64,000 nt of DNA from Novacetimonas pomaceti (GCF_003207955.1 NZ_NOXG01000003.1:186001-250000), one strand, 5' to 3'. Positions 52,860 to 62,471 are shown, counted from the first letter of the stretch. The notes: generated from the sequence alone by a model not told the origin. Made by a program: numbers and translations.

Positions 52860-53116
52860 GAGCACAAGAACCTTTCGCGCAAGAACCAAGGCCCGTGCGT
52901 GTAAACGACGCGCCGGTACGGGGCAATGCCCTAATTCCTGCCCCGGGGGATGGCCGTTACGCCACCGTGTGATAAAACACCCCGGCGGGAACATGCCAGC
53001 CATCCGGTGCCCCCGCTTTCGCGACGGGCATTCTGGTGTCATCCTTGATGACCGGTCGCGTAACGCGGATTGGACTGTAACCTCTTTAATATTGCGTCGT
53101 AGGGAGACCTGAACAC

Positions 53117-54085
53117 ATGGCAGAACGGCAGACCACGGTCGGCGCTTTCGTGTTGGGTGGTGCCCTGCTGGGTGTCGCGGCGGTTGTCCTGTTCGGCAAA
53201 TTCCACCCGTTTTCCGCCACCAACAACGCCGTCGTGATTTTCGACGGCGCCATCAACGGGCTGGGGATCGGGGCTCCCGTCACGCTGGAAGGCGTGCAGG
53301 TCGGCACGGTGGAAAATATCGGGATCAGGTTCGATCCCGCCTCCCACAAGGCGTACATCCCCGTTACGATCCAGCTGCAGGCGGACCGGGCGAAATCCAC
53401 GCCGCACAGTCAGGGCCTGACGGCAGACGGCCTGCCGGACATGATCAGCCATGGCCTGCGCGCGGAACTTCATATGCAGAGCTTTGTCACGGGACAGGAG
53501 GAAATCGACCTGTCCTTTGACCCGGCCACGCCGCCGCGCCTGCATCCGGGGATTTCCGACCTGACGGAAATCCCTGTCCGCGAATCGGAAATGCAGAAGC
53601 TGACCGACACGCTGACGACGCTGCCGCTGAAAACGATCGCGACCAACGCCGATGAAATGCTGGTCAGCATCCGCAACCTCGCGGACCGGCTGGACAAGGA
53701 TCTGCCGCCGCTGGTCACCAGCGTGCGCGAAACGTCCGACCGCAGCCGCGTGACGGTCGATACCGCGACAGACACGATCCGCGACCTGGACAAGCGTCTG
53801 GATGTCACCCTGACCTCCATCAACCATCTGGCCGACAGCGGCACACAGCAGCTTGATGCGCGCGGGGGCGAGCTTCATGACCTGCTGATCAATTCCAACA
53901 ACACCGTGACCGAGGCACGACAGACTCTGGCGGGCCTGCATGATGTCACCGCGCCAAGCTCCGCCGATCGCGCCAACCTTGATTCGTCGCTGCGCGATCT
54001 TGCGGCGGCGGCATCCGCCCTGCGCGGTTTCGCCACCGACGTGGAACGCAATCCCCAGCTCCTGCTGATGGGCCGCCGCAACTGA
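53117..54085 (+). CDS. MCE-domain (MlaD-like) lipid-transfer protein
   Basis: MCE proteins form hexameric tunnels or rings that move phospholipids across the periplasm. The 322-residue product has one N-terminal membrane helix (about 8-26), one MCE domain (about 37-120, VIFDGAINGLGIGAPVTLEGVQVGTVENI) and a long helical C-terminal region (about 160-310) that may form a barrel or tube as in other MCE proteins. No MlaE permease, MlaF ATPase or PqiA partner is adjacent. It sits alone and antisense inside the truB/rbfA junction. RBS gggaga precedes the ATG at 53117. Confidence 0.88.
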   Translation: MAERQTTVGAFVLGGALLGVAAVVLFGKFHPFSATNNAVVIFDGAINGLGIGAPVTLEGVQVGTVENIGIRFDPASHKAYIPVTIQLQADRAKSTPHSQGLTADGLPDMISHGLRAELHMQSFVTGQEEIDLSFDPATPPRLHPGISDLTEIPVRESEMQKLTDTLTTLPLKTIATNADEMLVSIRNLADRLDKDLPPLVTSVRETSDRSRVTVDTATDTIRDLDKRLDVTLTSINHLADSGTQQLDARGGELHDLLINSNNTVTEARQTLAGLHDVTAPSSADRANLDSSLRDLAAAASALRGFATDVERNPQLLLMGRRN

Positions 54086-54222
54086 TCCCCGTCTGAAGGC
54101 GGGCACGGCCCCGCCATTTCCACCCATGGAACCAGAGCCGCTGGCGGCATCCACATGCCGGGCGGCCACTGCTGTTTTTTCCTGATTATGAAAAATGCCG
54201 CGCCATCATCGGGGCGGGACAG

Positions 54223-54252
54223 GCCGTGTTTCGCATGAAACCGAAACACGGC
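54223..54252. terminator. Hairpin between convergent mce and rbfA genes
   Basis: The arms gccgtgtttcg and cgaaacacggc form a perfect 11-base stem with an eight-base loop. There is no T run, but the place between two convergent stop codons suits a bidirectional mRNA end. Confidence 0.5.
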
Positions 54253-54371
54253 GGCAACAGCCACAGGACGGCAGGATCATCTGCGGCCCGGGGGCCGCGA
54301 CGGAAATGGCGGCATGACAGACGGCCGGCGAAACAAATCCGCATTCCGTCACATTGCCGCAGCCTGATGCG

Positions 54372-54815
54372 TCAGTCGTCCTTGAGATCCCGCGCCACGG
54401 CAGGATCCCGCAGCAGATCATCGACATGCATCGCGTAATCCAGCGCCGTATCGGGCTGGAAATGCAGGTCCGGCACCCCGCGCAGCCGCACCATGTGCGA
54501 CAGACGCGAACGCAGGAACGAAGAAACACGCTTGAGCGCAGGCAGCAGGGCCTCGATATCGCTGCGGCCCAGACGCGCGACAAAGACGGTCGCGTGCTTG
54601 AGGTCCGGCGAAATCCGCACTTCCGTCACAGTAATGCGGGCATCGACCAGTTCGGGGTCGCGGAATTCGACCCGCGCGAAGATATCGGCCAGCGCGCGCC
54701 GGATTTCCTCCGCCACGCGCAGCTGACGTTGCGAGGGGCCAGATACACCATGACCGGCAAGTTTCCCTGCCGGTCCGGTGGTCTTTACCCTGTCCCTGGA
54801 AGAGTTGCGGCTCAT
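54372..54815 (-). CDS. rbfA: 30S ribosome-binding factor A
   Basis: RbfA assists late 16S rRNA maturation. The 147-residue product has SQRQLRVAEEIRRALADI, TVTEVRISPDLKHATVFV and the C-terminal PDLHFQPDTALDYAMHVDDLL. A basic N-terminal extension of about 28 residues precedes the core. Its ATG overlaps the infB stop (TCAT on the plus strand), indicating coupling. Confidence 0.95.
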   Translation of the reverse strand: MSRNSSRDRVKTTGPAGKLAGHGVSGPSQRQLRVAEEIRRALADIFARVEFRDPELVDARITVTEVRISPDLKHATVFVARLGRSDIEALLPALKRVSSFLRSRLSHMVRLRGVPDLHFQPDTALDYAMHVDDLLRDPAVARDLKDD

Positions 54816-57499
54816 GCCGGGACCAGTTCCATTTCAAAGCACTCGACCACGTCACCTTCACGCAGGTCGTTATAACCCGCAAAGGACAGACCGCACTCAT
54901 ACCCGCGCGCCACTTCCTTCACATCGTCCTTGAAACGCTTCAGCTGGCTCAGCTCACCTTCATGGATGACGACGTTGTCACGCAGCAGACGCACGCCACA
55001 GCCACGCTTGACCACACCTTCGGTCACGTAACAGCCGGCGACCTTGCCCACGCGGGTAATGTCGAACACCTGACGGATTTCGGCATATCCCAGGAACTTC
55101 TCGCGATGCTTGGGCGCGATCTTGCCCCGCACCAGCTGTTCCACGTCATCGGCCACCTGATAGATGATCGAGTAGTAGCGGATATCCACGCCTTCGCGCT
55201 GCGCAAGCTGACGGGCCTGCGCCGTGGCACGCACGTTGAAGGCGATGATGACCGCACCGGACGCCTTGGCAAGCTGCACGTCGCTTTCGGTGATCTGGCC
55301 CACGCCCGCGTTGAGAACGCGGATCTTGACTTCCTCGTGCTCCAGCTTCTGCACGGTGATCTGCAGCGCTTCCGCGGATCCCTGCACGTCGGCCTTGATA
55401 AGGACGGCCACTTCCTTCTGCGCGCCAGCCTGAATCCGGGCCAGCATCTGGTCAAGGGTGCCACGCGCCGCCGTCTGGCCGGCCGCGGTGCGTTCCTTGA
55501 TGACGCGCTGACGGAACTCCGAGATTTCACGGGCGCGGTTTTCATTGTCAACAACGACAAACTGCTCGCCCGCACCCGGAACGCCGGCAATGCCAAGCAC
55601 TTCGACCGGCATGGACGGACCTGCGTCCTGAACCTGGCGGTTGCGGTCATCAACCATCGCACGCACACGGCCCCATTCGGCGCCAGCCACCACGATGTCA
55701 CCGCGATGCAGCGTGCCCTTCTGGACCAGAACGGTGGCCACCGGCCCACGTCCGCGATCCAGGCGGCTTTCGATTACCGCGCCTTCGGCCATCCGGTCAG
55801 GATTCGCCTTGAGGTCAAGGATTTCCGCCTGAAGGAGGATCGCCTCTTCCAGCTTGTCCAGACCGGTCCGCTTGAGGGCGGAGACCTCGATGTCCTGGGT
55901 GTCGCCACCCATGCTTTCGACGACGATTTCGTGCGACAGCAGTTCCTGACGGACACGGTCGGGGTTGGCGCCCGGCTTGTCGCACTTGTTGATCGCAACG
56001 ACGATCGGGGCATCGGCCGCCTTGGCGTGTTTGATGGCTTCGATCGTCTGGGGCATGACCCCGTCATCGGCCGCCACCACCAGCACCACGACATCCGTCA
56101 CCGACGCGCCACGGGCACGCATGGCCGTAAAGGCCTCATGGCCCGGCGTGTCGATGAAGGTGATCCTGGCGCCCGACGGCAACGTGACCTGATACGCGCC
56201 GATATGCTGCGTGATGCCGCCCGCCTCGCCATTGGCGACGTCGGTCGTGCGCAGCGCATCCAGAAGCGAGGTCTTGCCATGATCGACATGGCCCATGACC
56301 GTGACGACCGGCGGACGCGGCCGCAGATCCTCCGGCCTGTCCTCGATCCCCTCGATGCCCAGCTCGACATCGCTGTCGGCGACGCGACGGACGCGATGGC
56401 CGAATTCCTGCACGATCAGTTCGGCGGTATCCGCATCCAGCGACTGCGTGACGGTCGCCATGACGCCCATCTTCATCAGCGCCTTGATGACTTCGCCCTG
56501 ACGGGCGGCCATGCGGTTCGCAAGTTCCTGCACCGTGATCGTCTCGGGCAGGACGACATCGCGCACCACGCGGACCTGATCCGAACGCAGGCGTTCCAGT
56601 TCCGCCTGCCGGCGTTCACGCTCACGCTGGCGACGGACCGACGCCAGCGAACGCGTCTTGTCGTCATCACCCTCGATCGCGGCCTGAACGTCGATGCGGC
56701 CCGAACGACGGCTGTCATTCTTTTTCGACCCGCCCGAAGGACGGCGTCCCGGCGCGACATTGCCACCCGGACGACGGCTGGGACGACGCTCTTCCTCGCC
56801 ACCATCGGCACGACCGCCGCGCAGACGCAGGGTTTCCGCCGGGGCGGCGCCCGCGCTGGAACGCGACGGCGCCGGACGCGACGGCGTGATCGGCTTGGCC
56901 GGCATGATCGCCCGCTCGGCCAGCGGCCGCAGGCGTTCCATCGGCGGCGCCAGCGTCACCTCGCCGGGAATCGGCGTGGCCGACACGACGGGGCCGGGAG
57001 GCTCCGGCGCGGCAGGCGCGGCGGGCGCGGTCTTTGACGCGGCACGGGCCTGGCTTTCCTCACGCTCGCGCGCTTCGGCCTCGGCGCGGATACGCGCGTT
57101 CTCCTCCGCCTCGCGGCGGGCATCTTCTTCCTTGCGGCGCGCTTCTTCCGCAGCGGACAGGATCGTGATCTTTTCCTGCTCGCGCCGTTCCTTTTCACGC
57201 TGGATCGCGGCCTTGCGCTGCTCTTCCAGCACCCGCTGGCGCGTCGCCAGCTCGGCTGCCGTCAGGGCGCGTCCACCACCGGCACGGCCACCGGAACGGC
57301 CACCCGACGGACCTGATCCGCTACCTGGAGTCCCGGCGCCGCGCTTTTTGCGCACCTCTACCTGGACTACCTTTGAACGACCATGGCTGAAGCTCTGCCT
57401 GACGGAACCGGCATCGACCGTCCGTCCGACTTCCCTCCGGCCCGCCGGCCGCAGGGACAAGCGTCCCTTACCCTGATCCTGATCGTTGCCTTCGCTCAT
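54812..57499 (-). CDS. infB: Translation initiation factor IF-2
   Basis: IF-2 is the GTPase that places initiator tRNA on the ribosome. The 895-residue product has a long basic, Ala/Glu/Arg-rich N-terminal region with coiled-coil stretches (about 80-150), the IF2_N element (VQELANRMAARQGEVIKALMKMG) and the G domain (GHVDHGKTSLLDAL, DTPGHEAFTAMRARG, NKCDKPGA). Domains II-IV follow. It overlaps ylxR and rbfA by four bases each. Confidence 0.98.
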   Translation of the reverse strand: MSEGNDQDQGKGRLSLRPAGRREVGRTVDAGSVRQSFSHGRSKVVQVEVRKKRGAGTPGSGSGPSGGRSGGRAGGGRALTAAELATRQRVLEEQRKAAIQREKERREQEKITILSAAEEARRKEEDARREAEENARIRAEAEAREREESQARAASKTAPAAPAAPEPPGPVVSATPIPGEVTLAPPMERLRPLAERAIMPAKPITPSRPAPSRSSAGAAPAETLRLRGGRADGGEEERRPSRRPGGNVAPGRRPSGGSKKNDSRRSGRIDVQAAIEGDDDKTRSLASVRRQRERERRQAELERLRSDQVRVVRDVVLPETITVQELANRMAARQGEVIKALMKMGVMATVTQSLDADTAELIVQEFGHRVRRVADSDVELGIEGIEDRPEDLRPRPPVVTVMGHVDHGKTSLLDALRTTDVANGEAGGITQHIGAYQVTLPSGARITFIDTPGHEAFTAMRARGASVTDVVVLVVAADDGVMPQTIEAIKHAKAADAPIVVAINKCDKPGANPDRVRQELLSHEIVVESMGGDTQDIEVSALKRTGLDKLEEAILLQAEILDLKANPDRMAEGAVIESRLDRGRGPVATVLVQKGTLHRGDIVVAGAEWGRVRAMVDDRNRQVQDAGPSMPVEVLGIAGVPGAGEQFVVVDNENRAREISEFRQRVIKERTAAGQTAARGTLDQMLARIQAGAQKEVAVLIKADVQGSAEALQITVQKLEHEEVKIRVLNAGVGQITESDVQLAKASGAVIIAFNVRATAQARQLAQREGVDIRYYSIIYQVADDVEQLVRGKIAPKHREKFLGYAEIRQVFDITRVGKVAGCYVTEGVVKRGCGVRLLRDNVVIHEGELSQLKRFKDDVKEVARGYECGLSFAGYNDLREGDVVECFEMELVPA

Positions 57500-58140
57500 G
57501 TACCCGCCTGTTCACACCGTCCGGCGGACTTATCCGCCGAATTCGGGTCCATCCTGCCGGACAGCCCCGCAAAACGTTCATTCTCGACACGAAAACGGCG
57601 CGCCAGTTCGCCATGCAGCATCGCTGCATGAACGACATGGTCGCGGCCGAATGCCGCCCCCAGTTCCGATGCCGTAGGAACAACCGCAACCGGAAGATCC
57701 CGTGCACCGGACAAAACTCTCATCCTCTCGTCAGGGCTCCCGTCCGCCGCCTGTATGACCAGCGCGGCGCGACCACCCACGACCAATTCCCGCACCTTGG
57801 CAAAGCCGCAGACAACCTGCCCCGCCCGCCGTGCAAGCCCCAGGACATCCATCATCCTGCGTTCCAGCCCGATTTCCACCACATGGGCCAGATCAGGCGG
57901 AATGACAACCTGTCCGCGCGCGGCGCGTGCAAACACGCCACGAGTCTGTGCCGTTTCTAGCACATCCCGCCGTGCGCTCAACCAAATTCCCCGTCCGGGC
58001 AGACGCGCAGAAAGATCGGGGGTCACGATCCGGTCCGGCGATATGACGAACCGGACCATCGTTTCCCGCGGCTGCCGCGCGCGCGTTACGGCGCAACGGC
58101 GCAGCGGCCCCCGTTCCTCATCCGTATCCTGATCTTCGAT
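57496..58140 (-). CDS. ylxR: YlxR (DUF448) RNA-binding protein fused to an L7Ae-like domain, probable AUC start
   Basis: The product has an N-terminal YlxR domain (RRCAVTRARQPRETMVRFV, LPGRGIWLSARRDVLETA) and a C-terminal L7Ae/L30e-like domain (MDVLGLARRAGQVVCGFAKVRELV...ALVIQAADGSPDE), a known alphaproteobacterial arrangement. No ATG, GTG or TTG fits: the only internal ATG falls inside the YlxR fold. The best start is ATC at 58138-58140, six bases after GAGGAG, which itself overlaps the nusA stop. This gives 214 residues (IEDQDTDEERGPLRRC...). The stop overlaps the infB start. Confidence 0.85.
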   Translation of the reverse strand: MEDQDTDEERGPLRRCAVTRARQPRETMVRFVISPDRIVTPDLSARLPGRGIWLSARRDVLETAQTRGVFARAARGQVVIPPDLAHVVEIGLERRMMDVLGLARRAGQVVCGFAKVRELVVGGRAALVIQAADGSPDERMRVLSGARDLPVAVVPTASELGAAFGRDHVVHAAMLHGELARRFRVENERFAGLSGRMDPNSADKSAGRCEQAGT

Positions 58141-58150
58141 GGGATACTCC

Positions 58151-59701
58151 TCAGACGTCGGAATTCTCCTGCGTTTCGGTGGCCTCGCCACCCTCCGACT
58201 CGTCCTCGTCGAACCAGTGGGCGCGCGCGGCCATGATGATTTCGTTGGCCGCTTCCTCGTCAATGGCATCGGCGCCAAGGATATCGACCAGTTCATCGCC
58301 CGCCAGATCGGCCAGGTCATCAAGCGTCTTGATGCCCTTTTCGCCCAGCGTCACCAGCATCTGGACCGTAAAGACCCCAAGGGCGACGATATCATCCGAC
58401 ACCCCGAGGGCGCGACGCTTTTCGTCCATTTCCTCCTCGCGACGCGCGAGGAAACCTTCGGCGCGGCGCACCAGTTCGCTGGCCACGTCCTCGTCAAAGC
58501 CCTCGATCCCGGCCAGTTCATCCGCATCGGCGAAGGCAAGCTCCTCGATCGAGTGGAAGCCTTCGGTCACCAGCAGCCCGGCAATCACGTCATCGACATC
58601 CAGTGCCTCGACAAACAGGTTGCTGCGGCGACGGAATTCCTCCTGCCGGCGCTCCGATTCCTCGGCCTCCGTCAGGATATCGATGTCCCAGCGCGTCAGC
58701 TGGCTGGCAAGGCGCACGTTCTGGCCGCGACGACCGATGGCAAGGCTCAGCTGCTCGTCCGGGACGACAACCTCGACCCTGCCGGCCTCCTCGTCCATGA
58801 CGACCTTGCTGACCTCGGCGGGTGCCAGCGCGTTGACCACGAAGGTCGCGGCCTGCGGGCTCCACGGAATGATATCGATCTTCTCGCCCTGCAGTTCCTG
58901 CACCACAGCCTGCACGCGCGACCCGCGCATGCCCACGCAGGCGCCGACCGGGTCGATGGACGCATCACGCGAAATCACCGCCATCTTGGCGCGCGACCCC
59001 GGATCGCGGGCGACGGCCTTGATTTCGATGATGCCGTCGTAGATTTCGGGAACTTCCTGCGCGAACAGCTTGGCCAGGAAGGCCGGATGGGTGCGCGACA
59101 GGAAAATCTGCGGCCCGCGCGGCTCGTCACGCACATCATAGATATAGGCGCGCACGCGGTCGGAATTGCGGAAGCTTTCACGCGGGATCAGCTCGTCACG
59201 GCGCAAGAGCGCCTCGGAACTGCCGATTTCGACCATCAGGTTGCCGTACTCGGTCCGCTTGACCGTGCCGTTGACGATTTCGCCCACGCGGTCCTTGAAG
59301 TCATTGTACTGGCGCTTGCGCTCGTATTCGCGCACGCGCTGGACGATCACCTGCTTGGCCGTCTGGGCCGCGATGCGCCCGAAATCGATCGGCGGCAGGG
59401 GATCGATCAGATGTTCGCCAAGCTGGATTTCGGGCCGGAACTTGCGCGCGATGTGAAGCGGGATCTGGGTTTCCTCGTTCTCCACTTCCTCGACCGCCTC
59501 GGTCCAGCGCGACAGGCGCACGTCGCCGGTCTTGCGGTCGATCGTGGCGCGGATATCCTTTTCATGGCCGTACTTGGCGCGACCGGCCTTCTGGATGGCC
59601 TGCTCCATCGCCTCGAGCACTTCCTCGCGGTCGATCGACTTCTCACGCGCGACGGCATCCGCCACCAGCAACAGTTCAGGACGGGAAACGGACGTATCCA
59701 T
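58151..59701 (-). CDS. nusA: Transcription termination/antitermination protein NusA
   Basis: NusA binds RNA polymerase and nascent RNA to control pausing, termination and antitermination. The 516-residue product has the N-terminal domain (ELLLVADAVAREKSIDREEVLEAME), S1 and KH1/KH2 domains (GACVGMRGSRVQAVVQELQGEKIDI and AIGRRGQNVRLASQLT) and two C-terminal acidic AR-type repeats. It ends in a Glu-rich tail. It is 20 bases after rimP and directly upstream of ylxR. Confidence 0.97.
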   Translation of the reverse strand: MDTSVSRPELLLVADAVAREKSIDREEVLEAMEQAIQKAGRAKYGHEKDIRATIDRKTGDVRLSRWTEAVEEVENEETQIPLHIARKFRPEIQLGEHLIDPLPPIDFGRIAAQTAKQVIVQRVREYERKRQYNDFKDRVGEIVNGTVKRTEYGNLMVEIGSSEALLRRDELIPRESFRNSDRVRAYIYDVRDEPRGPQIFLSRTHPAFLAKLFAQEVPEIYDGIIEIKAVARDPGSRAKMAVISRDASIDPVGACVGMRGSRVQAVVQELQGEKIDIIPWSPQAATFVVNALAPAEVSKVVMDEEAGRVEVVVPDEQLSLAIGRRGQNVRLASQLTRWDIDILTEAEESERRQEEFRRRSNLFVEALDVDDVIAGLLVTEGFHSIEELAFADADELAGIEGFDEDVASELVRRAEGFLARREEEMDEKRRALGVSDDIVALGVFTVQMLVTLGEKGIKTLDDLADLAGDELVDILGADAIDEEAANEIIMAARAHWFDEDESEGGEATETQENSDV

Positions 59702-59721
59702 CAGGGTCTCCAGAGCGTCTT

Positions 59722-60348
59722 TCAGTGGGCCTTGCGCGGCGGCCTTGCGCCACGCCGACCGCCAGTCTGTTCCAACATCCCGTCCGGCGACTCGGCCGTC
59801 GGGTCCTCATCAGTCTGCTGCGCCGCGTCATCGGGCCGCGCCATGCGGGCGCTCGCCTCGATCAGCGCGTCGGTCAGCACCAGCCGCGCCTTGCGCATCT
59901 CGTCGAAAGGCAACGCCACCTCAAGCCCATCGTCAAGGCGCATCAGGCCGCATCCGTCACGCGCGCCCAGCACGATGCCCGAAAACCGCTTGCGCCCGTC
60001 GACGGGCATGTTCATTTCCGCCCGCGCCAGATGCCCGGCGAAACGGTCCCAGTCCTTGGGGCGCGTCAGGGGGCGGTCGATCCCGGCGGAAGAGACCTCC
60101 AGCGTCCATTCCCCCGGCAGCGGGTCCTCCACGTCGAGGATTGCGCCAACCGCGTGGCTGATCTGCTCGCAGTCATCAATGGTGATCTGGGAGCCATCGG
60201 CGCGATCGGCCATGATCTGGACCGTGGGGGTTTCACGCCCCAGGACCGAGACACGGACCAGTTCGAACCCCATATCCACCAGCGCGGGGCCGATCATCTC
60301 GGCAATGCGGGCGTCAAGGCCGGTCAGGAAAGGCAGATCTGCGTCCAA
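59722..60348 (-). CDS. rimP: Ribosome maturation factor RimP
   Basis: RimP acts in early 30S maturation. The 208-residue product has GLDARIAEMIGPALVDMGFELVRV, the ISHAVGAILDVEDPLPGEWTLEVSSAGIDRPL core and RRFSG-like KRFSGIVLGAR in the SH3-like domain. A basic Pro/Arg tail follows. I chose the TTG at 60348 (MDADLPFLTG) from family length; a GTG at 60432 would add 28 atypical residues. The upstream DNA (60440-60460) is AT-rich and shared with the divergent AAA+ cluster. Confidence 0.92.
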   Translation of the reverse strand: MDADLPFLTGLDARIAEMIGPALVDMGFELVRVSVLGRETPTVQIMADRADGSQITIDDCEQISHAVGAILDVEDPLPGEWTLEVSSAGIDRPLTRPKDWDRFAGHLARAEMNMPVDGRKRFSGIVLGARDGCGLMRLDDGLEVALPFDEMRKARLVLTDALIEASARMARPDDAAQQTDEDPTAESPDGMLEQTGGRRGARPPRKAH

Positions 60349-60549
60349 TGCAAAAAAGGCGGCCCTGCGGCCACCCCCCAAATAAACGTAAATTGAAGGA
60401 ATTGCCCGAATATCTAGGGCATGATCGCCCACTTCGCAAGTTCTATAATAATAAGGCGGCGCGCAAATGCAGATGTGAACGCTTTTTTACACCCCGCGTA
60501 ACATTGTGCGCCGCTTAAACGCTTGCCTCCCCCAACGGCCCCCATCATT

Positions 60550-61200
60550 ATGAATGACATGATGCCGATGTCCGCCCCGCCGACGGAACCATCCCGCCAG
60601 CCACAGCGCCCGCGTAGCAGCAGTCGCATGGTGGTGGCGGGGCTGCTGGCGGCTGTCGTGGCGGGCGGATTTGGCGTCCACAGCCTGGGCGGCGCCTCCG
60701 ACGCGGGGGGCAGCGGCGGCTCCACCACCCCGACCGCGCTGGCGGGACAGGGCGGCGACACCAGCGGCGGCAGCCTGCGGACAGTCGTGGACCATACCCG
60801 CGCGCATGCGGACCTTCTGGGTGAAATGCCCATGATCGCGCCGGAACGCGCGGCCGACATGCTGCAGTTCACCTCTTTCGACATCAACCAGAAGAACGCG
60901 ATCCTCGCGGCGCTGAAGCGTCATGAGATCGTGCTGGCGGAAATGCCGCTGTATGACATGGGAACGGGCAGTTCCGTCGTCAGCGTGGAATCCATGGGTC
61001 TGACCCAGATCGTGCACCTGACGGGACGGCCGCGCACGGTCATCCTGCCGATCCGCATCGCGGGGGAGGTCACGATCCGTGCCGTCAATGACCCGGGGGC
61101 GGCGGGACTGCATGCCGGGGCGATATTCGTTCCCGGCCCGACGCCCCTGCCGGTATTATACAAGGACGGACAACTTGTGATCGGGGTCGTCGTTCAATGA
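60550..61200 (+). CDS. Membrane-anchored periplasmic protein of unknown family, first gene of the AAA+ cluster
   Basis: The 216-residue product has a Pro/Ser-rich cytoplasmic start, one membrane helix (about 27-48, MVVAGLLAAVVAGGFGVHSL) and a Gly/Ser linker. The periplasmic domain has a helical part (TVVDHTRAHADLLGEMP, FDINQKNAILAALKRHEIVLAEM) and a beta-rich part (TVILPIRIAGEVTIRAVN, LPVLYKDGQLVIGVVVQ). I recognise no family. Several Met codons crowd the start (60550, 60559, 60562), and no strong ribosome site decides between them. The stop overlaps the ATPase ATG (ATGA), so the two are translationally coupled. Confidence 0.75.
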   Translation: MNDMMPMSAPPTEPSRQPQRPRSSSRMVVAGLLAAVVAGGFGVHSLGGASDAGGSGGSTTPTALAGQGGDTSGGSLRTVVDHTRAHADLLGEMPMIAPERAADMLQFTSFDINQKNAILAALKRHEIVLAEMPLYDMGTGSSVVSVESMGLTQIVHLTGRPRTVILPIRIAGEVTIRAVNDPGAAGLHAGAIFVPGPTPLPVLYKDGQLVIGVVVQ

Positions 61201-62465
61201 AAGCGCTGTATCCGGCATTTGAACGCATGCTGCCAGTCATCATGGTCATATTCCTGATACTGGGCAGCATACAGGCCGCCGCGGCCCTGCATCTTTCACT
61301 CGCCAGCATACGGCATTTCATGGAATGGTGTGCCCCGGCCTATCCGGTCCTGGCCGCGGGTGGTGCAATTTTGACGCTGGCCGGTCTCTGGTTTGAAAAC
61401 CGCGCAGAGAGACTGGCCAGAAAGGGACTCCGACGCAGACGGGGATGGATGATGGACGTACTGGCCAGACTGACCAATCGTAGTGCGCTGGAAGAAATGA
61501 TGGCGCGCGAGCAGAAAGAAACCATCATAGATGCCGAGGAACTGGCGGCGAACCTGCGCGCACGGGTGATCGGCCAGGACCAGGTGTGCGAGGATATCGC
61601 AGCCCAGCTGCGACGCCGGCTGGCATTGCATATCCGGGGCAAGCCGGTGGGCATCTTCCTGCTGGCCGGGCCGCCGGGCACGGGCAAGACCTATCTTGCC
61701 AAGCAGCTCGCGCGGCAGCTTGACCGGCCACTGCTGAGCTTTGACATGACGCAGATGAGCTCGCCCCATGCTGCGACGCAGCTTTTCGGTTCGCCCAAGG
61801 GGTATGTCGGCTCCGACACCTATGGCAAGCTGACGGGCGGGCTGAAGGAAAAGCCGGACGCCGTCGTTCTGCTCGATGAAATCGAGAAGGCGCATCCCGA
61901 CGTCTTCAAGAAATTCCTGACCGCGTGGAACGATGGCCACGTGACCGAAGCCTCCACCGGGCAGCATATTTCCACCGTGCGCTCGATCTTCATCCTGACA
62001 TCGAACATCGCGACCGATGCGCTGTCGGATATCGCGGACCGTCTGGCCGATGAACCCGACAAGATGCGTGCCGAGTCGGTGGAAGCCCTGCGACAGGCGG
62101 GTTTCGCGCCGGAAGTGCTGAACCGTCTGGACCGGATTTTCGTGTTCCGTCCGCTCGAAGGGCTGGATATCGCCCGCGTTTCCGCCCTGGAAATCGAGGC
62201 GATGATCGACAGCTATGGCCTGAAGGTGGAAACGGGCGGCATCGATCCGTCCCTGCTGTTCCAGGTCATGCGTCGCCAGGATCGCATCGGCCCGGCCGCA
62301 AGCGCGCGCGACCTTGCGCGCTCCATCGAGGACATGATCAGCGATTCCCTCATCACCGCACGGCAGCAGGGCGCGAAGCTGGTCCGCATCGTATCGAACG
62401 AGGACGGGGTGGTGGCGGAAATCGCCAATGATAGCGAGGCCCAGAAAGCGCGTATCATCCAGTAA
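61197..62465 (+). CDS. Membrane-anchored ClpB/ClpA-D2-like AAA+ ATPase
   Basis: The 422-residue protein has two N-terminal membrane helices (about 11-31 and 46-66), then an Arg-rich stretch (70-83) that places the rest in the cytoplasm. A single Clp-type AAA+ domain follows. It starts RVIGQDQVCEDIA and has Walker A GPPGTGKT (158-165), the substrate pore loop GYVG (202-205), Walker B VVLLDEIEKAHPDV (223-236), sensor-1 TSN (268-270), the arginine finger in LNR (310) and a sensor-2 ARDL (370-373). There is no Clp N-domain, no second AAA module and no visible ClpP-binding IGF/IGL loop. The features predict an unfoldase or remodelling motor, not a protease partner. The substrate is probably one of its membrane neighbours (inference). 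Confidence 0.85.
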   Translation: MKALYPAFERMLPVIMVIFLILGSIQAAAALHLSLASIRHFMEWCAPAYPVLAAGGAILTLAGLWFENRAERLARKGLRRRRGWMMDVLARLTNRSALEEMMAREQKETIIDAEELAANLRARVIGQDQVCEDIAAQLRRRLALHIRGKPVGIFLLAGPPGTGKTYLAKQLARQLDRPLLSFDMTQMSSPHAATQLFGSPKGYVGSDTYGKLTGGLKEKPDAVVLLDEIEKAHPDVFKKFLTAWNDGHVTEASTGQHISTVRSIFILTSNIATDALSDIADRLADEPDKMRAESVEALRQAGFAPEVLNRLDRIFVFRPLEGLDIARVSALEIEAMIDSYGLKVETGGIDPSLLFQVMRRQDRIGPAASARDLARSIEDMISDSLITARQQGAKLVRIVSNEDGVVAEIANDSEAQKARIIQ

Positions 62466-62471
62466 CCGGCC

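Noticed and set aside
57496..58323. Longer version of YlxR beginning inside nusA
   Set aside because: The added 61 residues are read out of frame through conserved nusA sequence and have no family match. The start was moved to 58140.
54962..60385. Two long plus-strand open frames opposite infB and nusA-rimP
   Set aside because: Antisense shadows of highly conserved translation genes.
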